NCBI RefSeq assembly: GCF_004340685.1
Contig: NZ_SLUN01000002.1
Coordinates: forward strand, 186,001 to 250,000
DNA from: Hydrogenispora ethanolica
GTDB taxonomy: Bacteria > Bacillota > UBA4882 > UBA8346
DNA length: 64,000 bases
Direction: 5' to 3'
Positions 25,517 through 34,802 of the stretch are shown in pieces (the stretch's first letter is position 1; each line of letters begins with the position of its first letter). Made by a program: the position numbers and the translations under genes. Under the pieces are notes generated by a model. It searched no databases. It was not told where the DNA came from and was given only the letters and a program-made list of their open reading frames with translations.

Positions 25517-26239
25517 ATGAAACGAATCTTGCTGCTGGGAATGGCCTTACTCTGCCTGGCCCTCCCGGTCCGCGCCGGGGGGACAGACCGGACCATCGAG
25601 CTGGCCCCGGTTGCCGACCGGATCTGGATGCATACGACATACTTCCCGTATAACGGCCAGCCGACCCCCTCCAACGGCCTGCTGGTCGAGACCGGGGAGG
25701 GGCTGGTCCTGATCGATACGCCCTGGACCGACCCGCAGACCGAGGCGCTGCTGGAATTGGCGGCGGCCAAGTTTCATCAGCCGGTGTTGCTGGCGGTGAT
25801 CACTCACGCCCATACCGACCGGATCGGAGGCATCGCCACTCTGCTGCAATGGCGCATCCGCACGGTCAGTACCGCGCTGACCGCGCAGTTGGCGGCGGAG
25901 GCGGGGTATCCGCGGCCGGAAGCGGCCATCACCGCCGTGACCCAGGTCCTGGAGGCCGGCGGCATGCCGCTGGAAGTCTATTATCCCGGCCCGGCCCATA
26001 CCCGCGACAACATTACCGTGTATTTGCCCCGGGCGAAGGTGCTGTTCGGCGGGTGCATCGTCAAGAGCCTGGCCAGCCGGGACCTGGGCAATGTGGCCGA
26101 CGGCGACGCCGCCCAATACCCGGAGACCCTCCGTAAGCTGATGCGCAAGTACCCCGAGGCGCGGGCGGTGGTCCCGGGCCACGGCGCCTGGGGCGGCCCG
26201 GAACTGCTCCGCCACACCCTGGCGCTGGCGGAGCGCTGA
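25517..26239 (+). CDS. bla: Subclass B1 metallo-beta-lactamase
   Basis: The ATG at 25517 with AAAAGGAG gives 240 residues, including a signal peptide of about 20 residues ending VRA. All zinc ligands of subclass B1 are present: His97, His99 and Asp101 in THAHTDRIGG, His161 in GPAHTRDN, Cys180 in FGGCIVKS, and His222 in VPGHG. Lys183, which holds the substrate carboxylate, is also there. SRDLGNVADGD matches BcII-type enzymes. It hydrolyses beta-lactams including carbapenems in family members, outside the cytoplasmic membrane. Twin BlaI operators precede it and blaI-blaR1 follow, so expression should be inducible by beta-lactams. Confidence 0.93.
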   Translation: MKRILLLGMALLCLALPVRAGGTDRTIELAPVADRIWMHTTYFPYNGQPTPSNGLLVETGEGLVLIDTPWTDPQTEALLELAAAKFHQPVLLAVITHAHTDRIGGIATLLQWRIRTVSTALTAQLAAEAGYPRPEAAITAVTQVLEAGGMPLEVYYPGPAHTRDNITVYLPRAKVLFGGCIVKSLASRDLGNVADGDAAQYPETLRKLMRKYPEARAVVPGHGAWGGPELLRHTLALAER

Positions 26240-26262
26240 CTCTTTTTCCCGCCGCCGGACGC

Positions 26263-26292
26263 TTGCCAGGAGGGGCGGGAAATGGCTATAAT
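26263..26292 (+). promoter_or_regulatory. Promoter of blaI-blaR1
   Basis: TTGCCA (26263-26268) and TATAAT (26287-26292) are separated by 18 bases, a good sigma-A promoter about 140 bases before the blaI ATG. No ATTAC-N4-GTAAT site overlaps it, so blaI and blaR1 may be made constitutively. Confidence 0.65.
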
Positions 26293-26432
26293 GGATCTGC
26301 CGCAGCGATGGCGCCAATCGTCCGCCTTTTTCACAGCCATGATTCAGGGCAGCGAAGTTCCTGCGGAATATGGATTTCAGCGATAGCGGGCCGGGAGCCG
26401 CCATCTCCCGGCCGGATAAAGGAGGGGGCATC

Positions 26433-26807
26433 ATGCCGAATATTCCCCGGATATCCGAGGCCGAATGGGAAGTCATGAAAGTACTCTGGGAGAATTCGCC
26501 GCTGACCGCCAACCAGATCATCGAAAGCCTGGCCGGCAAGACGAGCTGGAAGCCGAAGACGGTGAAGACGCTCATCAGCCGGCTGCTCAAGAAGGACGCC
26601 ATCGGCTTCGAGAAGGACGACCGGACCTATCATTATTCCCCCCGGGTTTCCAAGGAGGAATGCACCCGGGCCGAGAGCCGTTCCTTCCTGGACCGGGTCT
26701 ATGGCGGCGAGCTCAATGCGCTGCTGGCCGGGTTCATCGGCGAGCAAAAGCTGTCCGAGGAAGAGATCGCCGAGCTCAAACGGATGCTCGACCGCTTATC
26801 GGACTGA
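26433..26807 (+). CDS. blaI: BlaI/MecI-family repressor
   Basis: The ATG at 26433 with AAAGGAGG gives 124 residues, the normal BlaI length. The winged helix is residues 5-72 (ISEAEWEVMKVLWENSPLTA, then the recognition region WKPKTVKTLISRLLKK and the wing HYSPRVSKEE). The C-terminal helices dimerise. In BlaI the region between the two domains is cut by activated BlaR1, which releases the operator. It should bind the twin sites at 25386-25424. The blaR1 start lies 21 bases beyond the stop. Confidence 0.94.
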   Translation: MPNIPRISEAEWEVMKVLWENSPLTANQIIESLAGKTSWKPKTVKTLISRLLKKDAIGFEKDDRTYHYSPRVSKEECTRAESRSFLDRVYGGELNALLAGFIGEQKLSEEEIAELKRMLDRLSD

Positions 26808-26828
26808 GCGCGAAAGGATGTGCCCGGA

Positions 26829-28604
26829 ATGTGGTTTCAGCCCTTTTGGTCCTGGCTATTGAATACCTCGCTGATGGGAGCGGTCCTGACCGGGGTCATC
26901 CTGTTGTTCCAGGCCGCGCTGGGCCGGCGGATGGATGCCCGCTGGCGTTACGGGCTGTGGTTGCTGCTGCTGATCCGGCTGCTGCTGCCGGCCGCCCCCG
27001 CCAGCCCCTGGAGCGTTTACCATCTGGTGGACCCCTGGCGGCACTGGTTCGCCCATTCGGCCACCGGGGCCGGGCCGGCGGCGCGTTTCGCGGCGGAGCG
27101 CCGGGGCATGTCGTTCCAGGGGCCGGGCGGGTTGAGCGATGCCGAGGTGGGAGTGCGCCGGGTGAATCATCAGCCCGTTCTGTTCCTGATCTGGCTGGCC
27201 GGAGCGGCCGGGTTCGGGGCCTATTGGGTCCGGCTGAACCTGCGGACCGCCCGCCGGCTGCGCGACCGGCGGCCGGTGACGGATGAGGCCGCCCGGCAAC
27301 TGCTGGCCCGCTGCCGGGCCAGGATGGGCATCCGCGCTCCCATTGCGCTGCTGGAGACGGACCGCCTCCGGACCCCGGCGCTTTACGGGATCACCGCGCC
27401 GGCGCTGCTGCTCCCGGCCGGGCTTGCCGCCAGGATAACCCCCGGCCAACTGGAAGGGATCTTTCTGCATGAATTGGCTCACTATAAACGCCGCGACCCC
27501 CTGGTTCAGGGAATCGGCTGCCTGCTCCAGGCCATACACTGGTTCAACCCGGTGCTCGCCTACGCTTTTCACCGGATGCGCGCCGAGCGCGAAGCGGCCT
27601 GCGACGCGCTGGCCCTGTCGTACCTGGAGCCCCGGCAATACCGGGAGTATGGGGCGGCGCTCCTGTTCTTTCTGGAGAAACCGGCTCCTCCCGAGGCCTG
27701 CGGGACCGTGTCGCTCCTGGGAGAGCAGGCCGGCCTCAAACGGCGGATCGCCGGGATCGCCGGTTTCCGGCGGCGCGGCTTGGGTCAACGGCTCTATGGC
27801 GGGCTGCTGCTGGCGTTCATCGGCGCTCTGGCGCTGACCAACGCCAACGCCTTCGCGCCGCCGGTCCCGGAGCGACCCCGGCCGGAACGGGTGCGGCCCG
27901 TCGACTGGGCCGCCGACTTCCGGGGCTACCAGGGGTGCTTTGTCCTGTTGGACCGGGCGACGAACGAATATACGATCTATAACGAGGCGCAGGCCCGGGA
28001 ACGGGTGTCGCCCGATTCGACCTTTAAGATCTGCGCCGCGTTGCTGGGACTGGAGCATGGGGCCATTATCGGCCGGGATACCGGTTTGAAATGGGACGGC
28101 ACGATCTATCCCATTCCCGCCTGGAACCACGATCAGACGCTGGCTTCGGCCATGGCCGCCTCGGTGAACTGGTATTTCGAAACGCTCTGCCGGCGAGTGG
28201 GCCCCGTCAAGCTGCGCCGCGATCTGCGAGCGCTGGACTACGGCAATGCCGACGTTTCGGACGGCTCCGCCGCTTTCTGGCTGGAGTCGTCGCTGAAAAT
28301 CTCGCCCCTGGAACAAGTGGCCTTCCTGCGGAAGCTGGCGGAGGGCGGCCTGCTTCTGGCGCAGCGGCACGCCGCGACGGTCCGGGAGGCCATTCCGGCC
28401 GTGGCGCGGCAAGGCGCGGTCCTGGCCGGCAAGACCGGCAGCGGCCTGGTCAACGGCAAGTATGTCCGGGGCTGGTTCGTGGGGTATCTTCAGTCCCGGG
28501 GCCGGCAGTATTGTTTTGCAACCTATCTTCAGGGGGACGGCGTCGACGGCAAGCGGGCCCGCGAGCTGACGTACCGGCTCCTGGCCCGGCAAAACCTCTG
28601 GTAG
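26829..28604 (+). CDS. blaR1: BlaR1/MecR1-type beta-lactam sensor protease
   Basis: The ATG at 26829 is ten bases after AAAGGA and gives 591 residues, typical of BlaR1. N-terminal membrane helices flank an M56 metalloprotease with HELAH (214-218) and the downstream EREAACDALA glutamate. A last membrane segment lies near residue 330. The extracellular sensor has the penicillin-binding serine in STFK (397-400), SVN (445-447) and KTG (535-537), as in class D-like sensors. Acylation by a beta-lactam signals inward and leads to BlaI loss. Its target here is a metallo-enzyme, not the usual serine beta-lactamase. Confidence 0.95.
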   Translation: MWFQPFWSWLLNTSLMGAVLTGVILLFQAALGRRMDARWRYGLWLLLLIRLLLPAAPASPWSVYHLVDPWRHWFAHSATGAGPAARFAAERRGMSFQGPGGLSDAEVGVRRVNHQPVLFLIWLAGAAGFGAYWVRLNLRTARRLRDRRPVTDEAARQLLARCRARMGIRAPIALLETDRLRTPALYGITAPALLLPAGLAARITPGQLEGIFLHELAHYKRRDPLVQGIGCLLQAIHWFNPVLAYAFHRMRAEREAACDALALSYLEPRQYREYGAALLFFLEKPAPPEACGTVSLLGEQAGLKRRIAGIAGFRRRGLGQRLYGGLLLAFIGALALTNANAFAPPVPERPRPERVRPVDWAADFRGYQGCFVLLDRATNEYTIYNEAQARERVSPDSTFKICAALLGLEHGAIIGRDTGLKWDGTIYPIPAWNHDQTLASAMAASVNWYFETLCRRVGPVKLRRDLRALDYGNADVSDGSAAFWLESSLKISPLEQVAFLRKLAEGGLLLAQRHAATVREAIPAVARQGAVLAGKTGSGLVNGKYVRGWFVGYLQSRGRQYCFATYLQGDGVDGKRARELTYRLLARQNLW

Positions 28605-28718
28605 CGCGGGCGGTTCCCCCGGCACTGCGAGGAGGAGCGGCAATTGAGTTCTTACGTTGCCCCGGGAAATTCATATGTCCGAGGGAGATCAGGCAATGGA
28701 ACCGGTCAGACAGTACGG

Positions 28719-28751
28719 AAAAAAACAGTCGTTTGCTACGGCTGTTTTTTT
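28719..28751 (+). terminator. Terminator after blaR1
   Basis: AAAAAACAGTCG pairs with CGGCTGTTTTTTT around TTTGCTA, about 115 bases past the blaR1 stop. The remaining spacer up to 28899 should hold the promoter of the BMP importer; TTGCTTAAGC and TATGTTAAAAT are seen near 28832-28862 but not assigned firmly. Confidence 0.75.
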
Positions 28752-28899
28752 ATTTGGGTGGCCCCGGCGGAGCGGACGGATGGGAGGCCGAGGGAATCCA
28801 TGACGGTCCAATGGGGCATTTGTTGAGTAAAACTTGCTTAAGCTGGAGTTTTATGTTAAAATTTATGACATAAACATTACACGTTTCGGGGATGAGCGT

Positions 28900-30453
28900 A
28901 TGGTTGAACAGGCCGTTCCCTTTGTGGCAATGAAGGGAATCACCAAGTATTTTACCAATGTCAAGGCGAACGACGGCGTCAGCATCGATGTCCGGCACGG
29001 TGAGATCCTGGCGATCCTGGGTGAGAACGGGGCCGGCAAAACGACGCTGATGAATATCCTGTACGGTCTCTATGCGCCAAGCGCCGGCCAGATCTTCATC
29101 GACGGCTCCGAGGTGGCCATCGCCTCGCCCAAAGACGCCATCGCCAAGGGCATCGGCATGGTGCATCAGCATTTTATGCTGGTGCCCAGCCATTCGATTG
29201 TGGAGAACATCATCCTGGGGATGGATGAGAACCGGGGCATCCTGCGCCTGAAGCAAGAGGCGGCCAAGATCGGCCGGCTGGCGGCGGAGCTCGGTTTCGA
29301 GATCGATCCGTACCGCAAGGTGAAGGAACTTCCCGTCGGCGTGCAGCAACGGGTGGAGATCCTGAAGGCGATCTACCGCGGCGCCCGCCTGCTGATTATG
29401 GATGAGCCGACGGCGGTGCTGACGCCCCAGGAGATTCAGGAACTCTTCAAACTGCTGCGCAACTTCATCCGGTCCGGCAACGCGGCAGTGCTGATCACCC
29501 ATAAATTGAACGAGGTCATGAGCATCGCCGACCGGGTCACGGTGCTGCGGGACGGCCGTTTCATCCGCACCGTGGCCAAGGCCGAGACCCATGAGGCGGA
29601 ACTGGCCCAAATGATGGTGGGCCGGGAGATTGCCCTAAAGGTCGAGAACCGGCGGGATGTGGGCGCCGCCCGGCCGGCTGAAGATCCGCCGTTGCTCCGG
29701 ATGGAGCAGGTCACGGTCAGGGATGCCCATGGCCATCCCAGCCTCAACCGCTTGTCACTGGAGCTCCGGGCCGGAGAGATCATGGGGATCGCCGGAGTCA
29801 GCGGCAACGGCCAGGAAGAGCTGGCCGAGGTGCTGGCGGGATTGCGCCCGGTCAGCCAGGGCCGGATCGAATTGAACGGCCGCGCCATGTCGGCCGGCTC
29901 CGCCCAGACAATGATCCGGAACCGGATCGGCTTCATCCCGGCCGACCGCCAGAGCATGGGGCTGATCCTGAACCTGTCGATCCGCGAGAATCTGTTGCTC
30001 AAGAGCTATGACCGGCCGCCTTTCTTCCGCAACGGGCTGCTCCGGAAGGAGCGGACCGTGGCCAACGCCGAGCGGCTGATCGCCGCTTACAATATCAAGG
30101 CCCCGGATGGCGAGACGCTGGCCAGGAACCTCTCCGGCGGCCATCAGCAAAAGGTGGTCATCGCCCGGGAGCTGTCACTCGACCCGGAACTGGTCATTGC
30201 CTTCCAACCGACCCGCGGCCTGGACATCGGGGCCATCAACTACGTCCACCAACTGCTGCTCGAGGCGCGGGCCGCCGGCAAGGCCGTACTGCTGATCTCC
30301 ACCGAACTGCCGGAGATCTTTACTCTCGCCGACCGGATCGGCGTGATTTACCAAGGCGCTATCTTGAAAACCCTGGCGATCGCCGCGGCGACCGTCGACG
30401 AAATAGGCTTATTAATGGCCGGCGTGGACCGGAGGGAGGAGGCGGCGCGATGA
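28900..30453 (+). CDS. BMP/nucleoside-type ABC importer ATPase
   Basis: The ATG at 28900 (GGGGATGAG upstream) gives 517 residues with two ATPase domains, as in YufO/NupA and sugar RbsA-type proteins. Domain 1 has GENGAGKTTLM and LPVGVQQRVEILKA as signature region, with MDEPTAVLTP as Walker B. Domain 2 has GVSGNGQEELAEVL in place of a strict Walker A, LSGGHQQK as signature, and FQPTRGLDIGA as Walker B. It powers uptake through the two permeases that follow. It overlaps the first permease by four bases. Confidence 0.93.
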   Translation: MVEQAVPFVAMKGITKYFTNVKANDGVSIDVRHGEILAILGENGAGKTTLMNILYGLYAPSAGQIFIDGSEVAIASPKDAIAKGIGMVHQHFMLVPSHSIVENIILGMDENRGILRLKQEAAKIGRLAAELGFEIDPYRKVKELPVGVQQRVEILKAIYRGARLLIMDEPTAVLTPQEIQELFKLLRNFIRSGNAAVLITHKLNEVMSIADRVTVLRDGRFIRTVAKAETHEAELAQMMVGREIALKVENRRDVGAARPAEDPPLLRMEQVTVRDAHGHPSLNRLSLELRAGEIMGIAGVSGNGQEELAEVLAGLRPVSQGRIELNGRAMSAGSAQTMIRNRIGFIPADRQSMGLILNLSIRENLLLKSYDRPPFFRNGLLRKERTVANAERLIAAYNIKAPDGETLARNLSGGHQQKVVIARELSLDPELVIAFQPTRGLDIGAINYVHQLLLEARAAGKAVLLISTELPEIFTLADRIGVIYQGAILKTLAIAAATVDEIGLLMAGVDRREEAAR

Positions 30454-31553
30454 CGGGGGACGCCATCAAACGACTTTTCGAGGCCCAACGGCGGCGCGGC
30501 GGAACGCTCTTTGACATCCTCTGCCCGGTCGCTTCGGTGCTGCTGGCTTTTCTTGCGGCCGGGCTGCTGCTGCTGTTGTTGAAGATCAATCCGTTGGAGG
30601 TTTACGGGCGGATGATCGCCGCCTGCTGGGGCGATCCCTACACCCTGGCCGAGATGCTGGTGAAGGCCACGCCGCTGTTGTTGACCGGGCTCTCCTTCGC
30701 TTTCGCCTTCAAGGCGGGCCTCTTCAACATCGGCGCCGACGGCCAATTCTACATGGGGGCTTTGGCAGCGGTCTTCGTCTCGTTGAAGCTGGCATTCCTC
30801 GGCCCCTGGCTGGTGCTGCCCCTGGCGTTCGCCGCCGCGGTGCTGCTGGGTGGATTATACAGCGGACTGGCCGGCTATCTGAAGGCCCGCTTTAACGCCA
30901 ACGAGATCATTGTCACCATTATGATGAATTACGTCGCCTTTCAACTGGTCAACTTCGTGGTCAACGGCCCCTTGAAAGAACGGGCCGGAGCCTATCCGCA
31001 GACCGACCCGATCCCCGCCGGCGCGCAACTGCCGCTCCTGGTCCCCGGCACCCGGCTCCACATCGGCCTGATTCTGGCGCTGCTCGGCGCGGCTGTTTTC
31101 TACTTCCTGCTCAACCAGACCAGCATCGGCTTTCAGATCCGGGCGGTGGGCCTGAATCCGCGGGCGGCCGGCTACGCCGGGATGAATACGCGGCGGGTGG
31201 TCGTCAGCGCCATGGCCGTCAGCGGCCTTTTCGCCGGAGCGGCCGGCTTCATGGAGATCAACGGCGTGCAGCACATTCTGATCCAGGGTTTCGCGCCGGA
31301 TGTCGGCACAGTGGGCACGGTCATCGCTTTGCTGGCCAACACCAATCCGGCCGGGATCGTAATCGGGTCGATCTTTTTCGGTTTTCTCCAGGTCGGCGCC
31401 AATATGATCGCCCAGACCTCCCAGGTGCCGCGGAACGCCATCGACATGATCCAGGGCTTTGTCGTGCTGTTCGTCCTGATCTCCTATTACATCCAATACC
31501 GGGTCAGTGCCCGCCGCAAGCTCAAACAGCTAACCAAGGGGGTAACGCCGTAA
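30450..31553 (+). CDS. BMP-type ABC importer permease 1 (YufP-like)
   Basis: A 367-residue membrane protein with the family core FKAGLFNIGADGQFYMGALAA and ARFNANEIIVTIMMNYVA. The C-terminal part GYAGMNTRRVVVSAMAVSGLFAGAAGFMEING is shared with YufP/NupP. It forms one half of the channel for a nucleoside or a related BMP ligand. Its stop touches the next start (31553/31554). Confidence 0.93.
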   Translation: MTGDAIKRLFEAQRRRGGTLFDILCPVASVLLAFLAAGLLLLLLKINPLEVYGRMIAACWGDPYTLAEMLVKATPLLLTGLSFAFAFKAGLFNIGADGQFYMGALAAVFVSLKLAFLGPWLVLPLAFAAAVLLGGLYSGLAGYLKARFNANEIIVTIMMNYVAFQLVNFVVNGPLKERAGAYPQTDPIPAGAQLPLLVPGTRLHIGLILALLGAAVFYFLLNQTSIGFQIRAVGLNPRAAGYAGMNTRRVVVSAMAVSGLFAGAAGFMEINGVQHILIQGFAPDVGTVGTVIALLANTNPAGIVIGSIFFGFLQVGANMIAQTSQVPRNAIDMIQGFVVLFVLISYYIQYRVSARRKLKQLTKGVTP

Positions 31554-32471
31554 ATGTTCCTGATCAACTTACTCGCCGCCGGAGTGAATCTGGCCGGTCC
31601 CCTGCTCATCGCCGCTTTGGGCGAATTGTACGCCGAGCGGACCGGAGTATTGAATATCGGAATGGAAGGGATGATGCTGGCCGGGGCCTGGGGCGGTTTT
31701 GTGACGACCTATTTCACCGGCGACCCTTGGCTGGGGCTGTTGGGAGCGATCCTCATCGGCATGCTCTTCGGCCTGTTAAACGGGGTGCTGGCCATCACCA
31801 TGAAGGTCAACCAGGTGGTCAGCGGCATTGCCATCAATATTTTGCTCTCCGGGCTGACCATGTATTTATACCGGGTGATTTACGGAATTCCGCTCCTGCC
31901 GGTGACCGTCAATCCCTTTCAAAAGCTGGCCATTCCCTTCCTGAGCGAGATTCCGGTCCTGGGCAAGATCCTCTTCAACCATCACGTGATCGTCTATATC
32001 GCCTATCTCCTGGTGCCGCTGGCCTGGTTCATCCTGTACAAGACCTCCTTCGGGCTGGCGATCCGTTCCGCCGGCGAGAAACCGGCGGTGGTCGATACCG
32101 CCGGTCTGAGCGTCACCCGTCTCCGCTACAGCGGGATGATCATCGGCGGGGCCCTGGCCGGCTTGGCCGGATCCTACTATTCGCTGGCGCACCTGAATAT
32201 CTTCGCCAACAATATCATCAGCGGCCGCGGCTTTATCGCCTTTGCCGCGGTGATCTTCGGCGGCTGGAACCCGCTGGGGATCCTGTGCGCGACGCTGATC
32301 TTCGGCATCGCCGACGCGCTCTCCACCCGCTTTTTAACTTCGGGCAACCAGTTCGTCCCGTATGAGTTTTTGTTGATGACGCCCTACATTATCACCATCG
32401 TGGCTACGTTGCTCTTTAGCCGGAAGTCGATTTCGCCCGCTTCGCTGGGTACGCCATATGAAAAAGAGTAG
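31554..32471 (+). CDS. BMP-type ABC importer permease 2 (YufQ-like)
   Basis: A 305-residue membrane protein with GELYAERTGVLNIGMEGMMLAGAWGG and MKVNQVVSGIAINILLSG, the YufQ/NupQ signature. The loop EKPAVVDTAGLSVTRLRYSGMIIGGALAG contacts the ATPase. It pairs with permease 1. About 120 bases separate it from the binding-protein gene. Confidence 0.94.
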   Translation: MFLINLLAAGVNLAGPLLIAALGELYAERTGVLNIGMEGMMLAGAWGGFVTTYFTGDPWLGLLGAILIGMLFGLLNGVLAITMKVNQVVSGIAINILLSGLTMYLYRVIYGIPLLPVTVNPFQKLAIPFLSEIPVLGKILFNHHVIVYIAYLLVPLAWFILYKTSFGLAIRSAGEKPAVVDTAGLSVTRLRYSGMIIGGALAGLAGSYYSLAHLNIFANNIISGRGFIAFAAVIFGGWNPLGILCATLIFGIADALSTRFLTSGNQFVPYEFLLMTPYIITIVATLLFSRKSISPASLGTPYEKE

Positions 32472-32593
32472 TCGGTGAGAAGGGGGCGATAGCGATAGCC
32501 GGCCCGGAGAACAGGGTGCGGCCTGACGGTCTTCCATCCCCGGCGGAGCGCCGCTCCGCAGCGAAGTTACTTCATTTTAGAGGAGGAATCATC

Positions 32594-33556
32594 ATGAAAA
32601 GCAAGTTAGCAGTGGTCCTACTGGCGCTCTCCCTGATCTTCGCCATCAACGTCCAGGCGAAAGAGGCGGCCGCCCATAAGATCGTGCTGGTGCTGCCCGG
32701 CCCCATCAACGATCAAAGCTGGAACGCGACCAACTACAGCGGCCTGGTGGCCTGCAACAAACAGCTGGGAACCAAGATCGAGTACATCGAGAATGTACAG
32801 CAGTCGGATTTCGAATCGACCTTCCGCAATTACGGACAACGCAATTACGATCTGGTGATCGCCGCCGGCACTCAGTTTGACGATGCCGCGGTCAAGATCG
32901 CGCCGCTCTATCCGAAGACGCGCTATCTGATCATCAACGGCGCCAAAGGGATCGCTCCCAACCTGACCGGCGTCACCATCCGCGAGTGGGAGAGCGGCTA
33001 CCTGGCGGGAATCCTGGCCGGTTTGTCCACCAAAACGGGGATCATCGGCGAGATGGGAGGCTTCCCCAATCCGATCATGGTCGAGACCCTGAACGCCATG
33101 GCCGCCGGAGCCAAGAGCGTCAATCCCAAGTTCAAGAAGGCGATCATCACCTACGCCAACTCCTGGTCCGATGTGAGCAAGGGCAAAGAGATCGGCCAGT
33201 CGATGGTGGAGAACGGCGCCGACGTCCTCTTCGCCTATGCCAACCAGGCCGGCCTGGGCACGCTGATGGCGGCCAAGGAAGCCAACGTCAAATTCATCGG
33301 CTTCGCCAGCGACCAGAATGATGCCGCCCCCAACCTGATCCCGGGCAGCGTCTTGTACAAGTACGACAAACTCTACCTCTTCGTGGTCGGCAGCTTCCTT
33401 AAAGGCCAGCTGAAGCCGGTAGTCAGCACCGTCGGCCTGAAGGAAGGCATCATCGATGTCGTCTATGCCAAGTCAGCCACCGCCCAGATGAAATCGGAAG
33501 TGGCCAAAGCCATGAAAGCGATCGAATCGGGCAAGCTCAATCTGGGTAAGAAGTAA
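32594..33556 (+). CDS. BMP-family solute-binding protein
   Basis: The ATG at 32594 with GAGGAGG gives 320 residues. The signal peptide MKSKLAVVLLALSLIFAINVQA ends in a signal-peptidase-I type site and lacks a lipobox cysteine, unlike Gram-positive BMP lipoproteins. The mature protein has the family runs PGPINDQSWNATNYSG, IREWESGYLAGILAGL and FASDQNDAAPN. Members bind purine nucleosides, riboflavin-like compounds or others; the ligand here is unknown. It is the last gene of the importer operon, whereas BMP genes usually come first. Confidence 0.92.
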   Translation: MKSKLAVVLLALSLIFAINVQAKEAAAHKIVLVLPGPINDQSWNATNYSGLVACNKQLGTKIEYIENVQQSDFESTFRNYGQRNYDLVIAAGTQFDDAAVKIAPLYPKTRYLIINGAKGIAPNLTGVTIREWESGYLAGILAGLSTKTGIIGEMGGFPNPIMVETLNAMAAGAKSVNPKFKKAIITYANSWSDVSKGKEIGQSMVENGADVLFAYANQAGLGTLMAAKEANVKFIGFASDQNDAAPNLIPGSVLYKYDKLYLFVVGSFLKGQLKPVVSTVGLKEGIIDVVYAKSATAQMKSEVAKAMKAIESGKLNLGKK

Positions 33557-33588
33557 GTCCGGGTCGGGTCCGATCAGCCAGGTTAGAG

Positions 33589-33615
33589 GAAGGAGCCGCG
33601 CGCGGCTCCTTCTTT
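33589..33615 (+). terminator. Terminator of the BMP importer operon
   Basis: GAAGGAGCCGCG (33589-33600) is directly followed by its complement CGCGGCTCCTTC (33601-33612) and TTT. The loop forms from the central bases. Confidence 0.85.
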
Positions 33616-33706
33616 GGCATGGGCCGCGTTTCTGGCGGCCGGTACCTCAGCAAAGGAAATTCAGAAGCCGATGCAGCCGGTGGCGCTCATCGGCCGGGAG
33701 CGTCCG

Positions 33707-34558
33707 ATGAATTATTTTCAAATGGTCAATGAGGCCATCGCCCTGATCGAGGAGGAGCGGGGGCGGAATCTCAGCGTGGCCGAGATCGCGGAGCGGTACG
33801 ACATTTCCCGGTTCTATTTCAGCCGGATCTTTAAGGCGCTGACCAAACAGAATGTCAAGGAGTACCTGGACGGGCGGAGGATGGCCGCGGCCGTGGCGCA
33901 GCTGGCCGCCACCAGGCGGCGGATCCTCGACATCGCCCTGGATTGCGGCTATGAGTCGCACGCGGTCTTCACCCGCAAGTTCAAGCAGTGCTTCGGCATC
34001 ACCCCCGCCCAATTCCGGAAGTCCGGCGGGGAATTGCCCGTCTGCCCCCGGCTCGCAGTGGTGGAACGGCAATTCAAAAACCTCCACCGGCAGCTGATCG
34101 TCGACTTCGAACGGCAGAGCCTCGGCCCGCTCCGGCTGGTGGGCCAGTCCATCCGCTTCAACCCGGACCGGGAGGCGGATCTGCGGCGGGTGAAGGCTTT
34201 CTATGGGCGCTTTACCGCCGAGTACCTGATCGGGAAGGGGATTGACAGCGTCTACAATGTGACCGGGAGCGAGGCACGCCCTGGCGACCGGTTTGACTAT
34301 TTCGCCGGATTTCCGCCGCCGGCCGGGGCGGTCCCGGACGGGCTCGTCCCGTTGACCTTACCCGCCTCCGATTACGCGGTGTTTCGCTACAAGAACAGCC
34401 TGGAGGGGATCCACCGTACCGTGGCGGGGGATGTCTGGACGGCGGTCCTGCTGTCCGGACTCACGTTGAACCGGATCGGCATCCATTTCTTCGAGCTCTA
34501 CCAGCGGGGCTACGAACGGACCAAACAGTTCCTGCTCTATGTGCCGGTACGGCCTTAG
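33707..34558 (+). CDS. AraC-family regulator with GyrI-like effector domain
   Basis: The ATG at 33707 (GGGAG upstream) gives 283 residues. The AraC helix-turn-helix pair is N-terminal (IEEERGRNLSVAEIAERYDISRFYFSRIFKAL, and DIALDCGYESHAVFTRKFKQCFGITPAQFRK). The C-terminal half (about 125-283) resembles a GyrI-like small-molecule-binding domain, with PLRLVGQSIRF and DYAVFRYKNSLEGIH. This Rob/SoxS-like order is typical of regulators of efflux or stress genes. It follows the BMP importer after a terminator; its targets are unknown. Confidence 0.9.
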   Translation: MNYFQMVNEAIALIEEERGRNLSVAEIAERYDISRFYFSRIFKALTKQNVKEYLDGRRMAAAVAQLAATRRRILDIALDCGYESHAVFTRKFKQCFGITPAQFRKSGGELPVCPRLAVVERQFKNLHRQLIVDFERQSLGPLRLVGQSIRFNPDREADLRRVKAFYGRFTAEYLIGKGIDSVYNVTGSEARPGDRFDYFAGFPPPAGAVPDGLVPLTLPASDYAVFRYKNSLEGIHRTVAGDVWTAVLLSGLTLNRIGIHFFELYQRGYERTKQFLLYVPVRP

Positions 34559-34613
34559 GAGATTGTATGTGTCGTAACTGGGCAAAAGTAAGCAAAGGAT
34601 AAAGCGACAACTG

Positions 34614-34657
34614 AAAGCCGATGGGGGCTATTCCTGCCCCCACACCATCGGCTTTTA
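34614..34657 (+). terminator. Terminator after the AraC gene
   Basis: AAAGCCGATGGGGGC pairs with GCCCCCACACCATCGGCTTTT, with an ACA bulge, and ends in a short T run. It lies 55 bases past the stop. Confidence 0.8.
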
Positions 34658-34802
34658 TCGCCTTCCTGGCGAAGCCGATTTTTTGGACTTCCATGTCCTG
34701 ACCCCAGGACCAAAGGGTGTAGTGGGACACCTTTGGAATCCGCCCAGTTGGAACCGAGGTTCCAACACCTCCTCATTCATCCGGGGTTCTAGCATGCCGC
34801 CG

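Noticed and set aside
28605-28899. Purine-type riboswitch before the BMP importer
   Set aside because: Nucleoside importers can have purine riboswitches, but I see no conserved three-way junction core here, only the blaR1 terminator.
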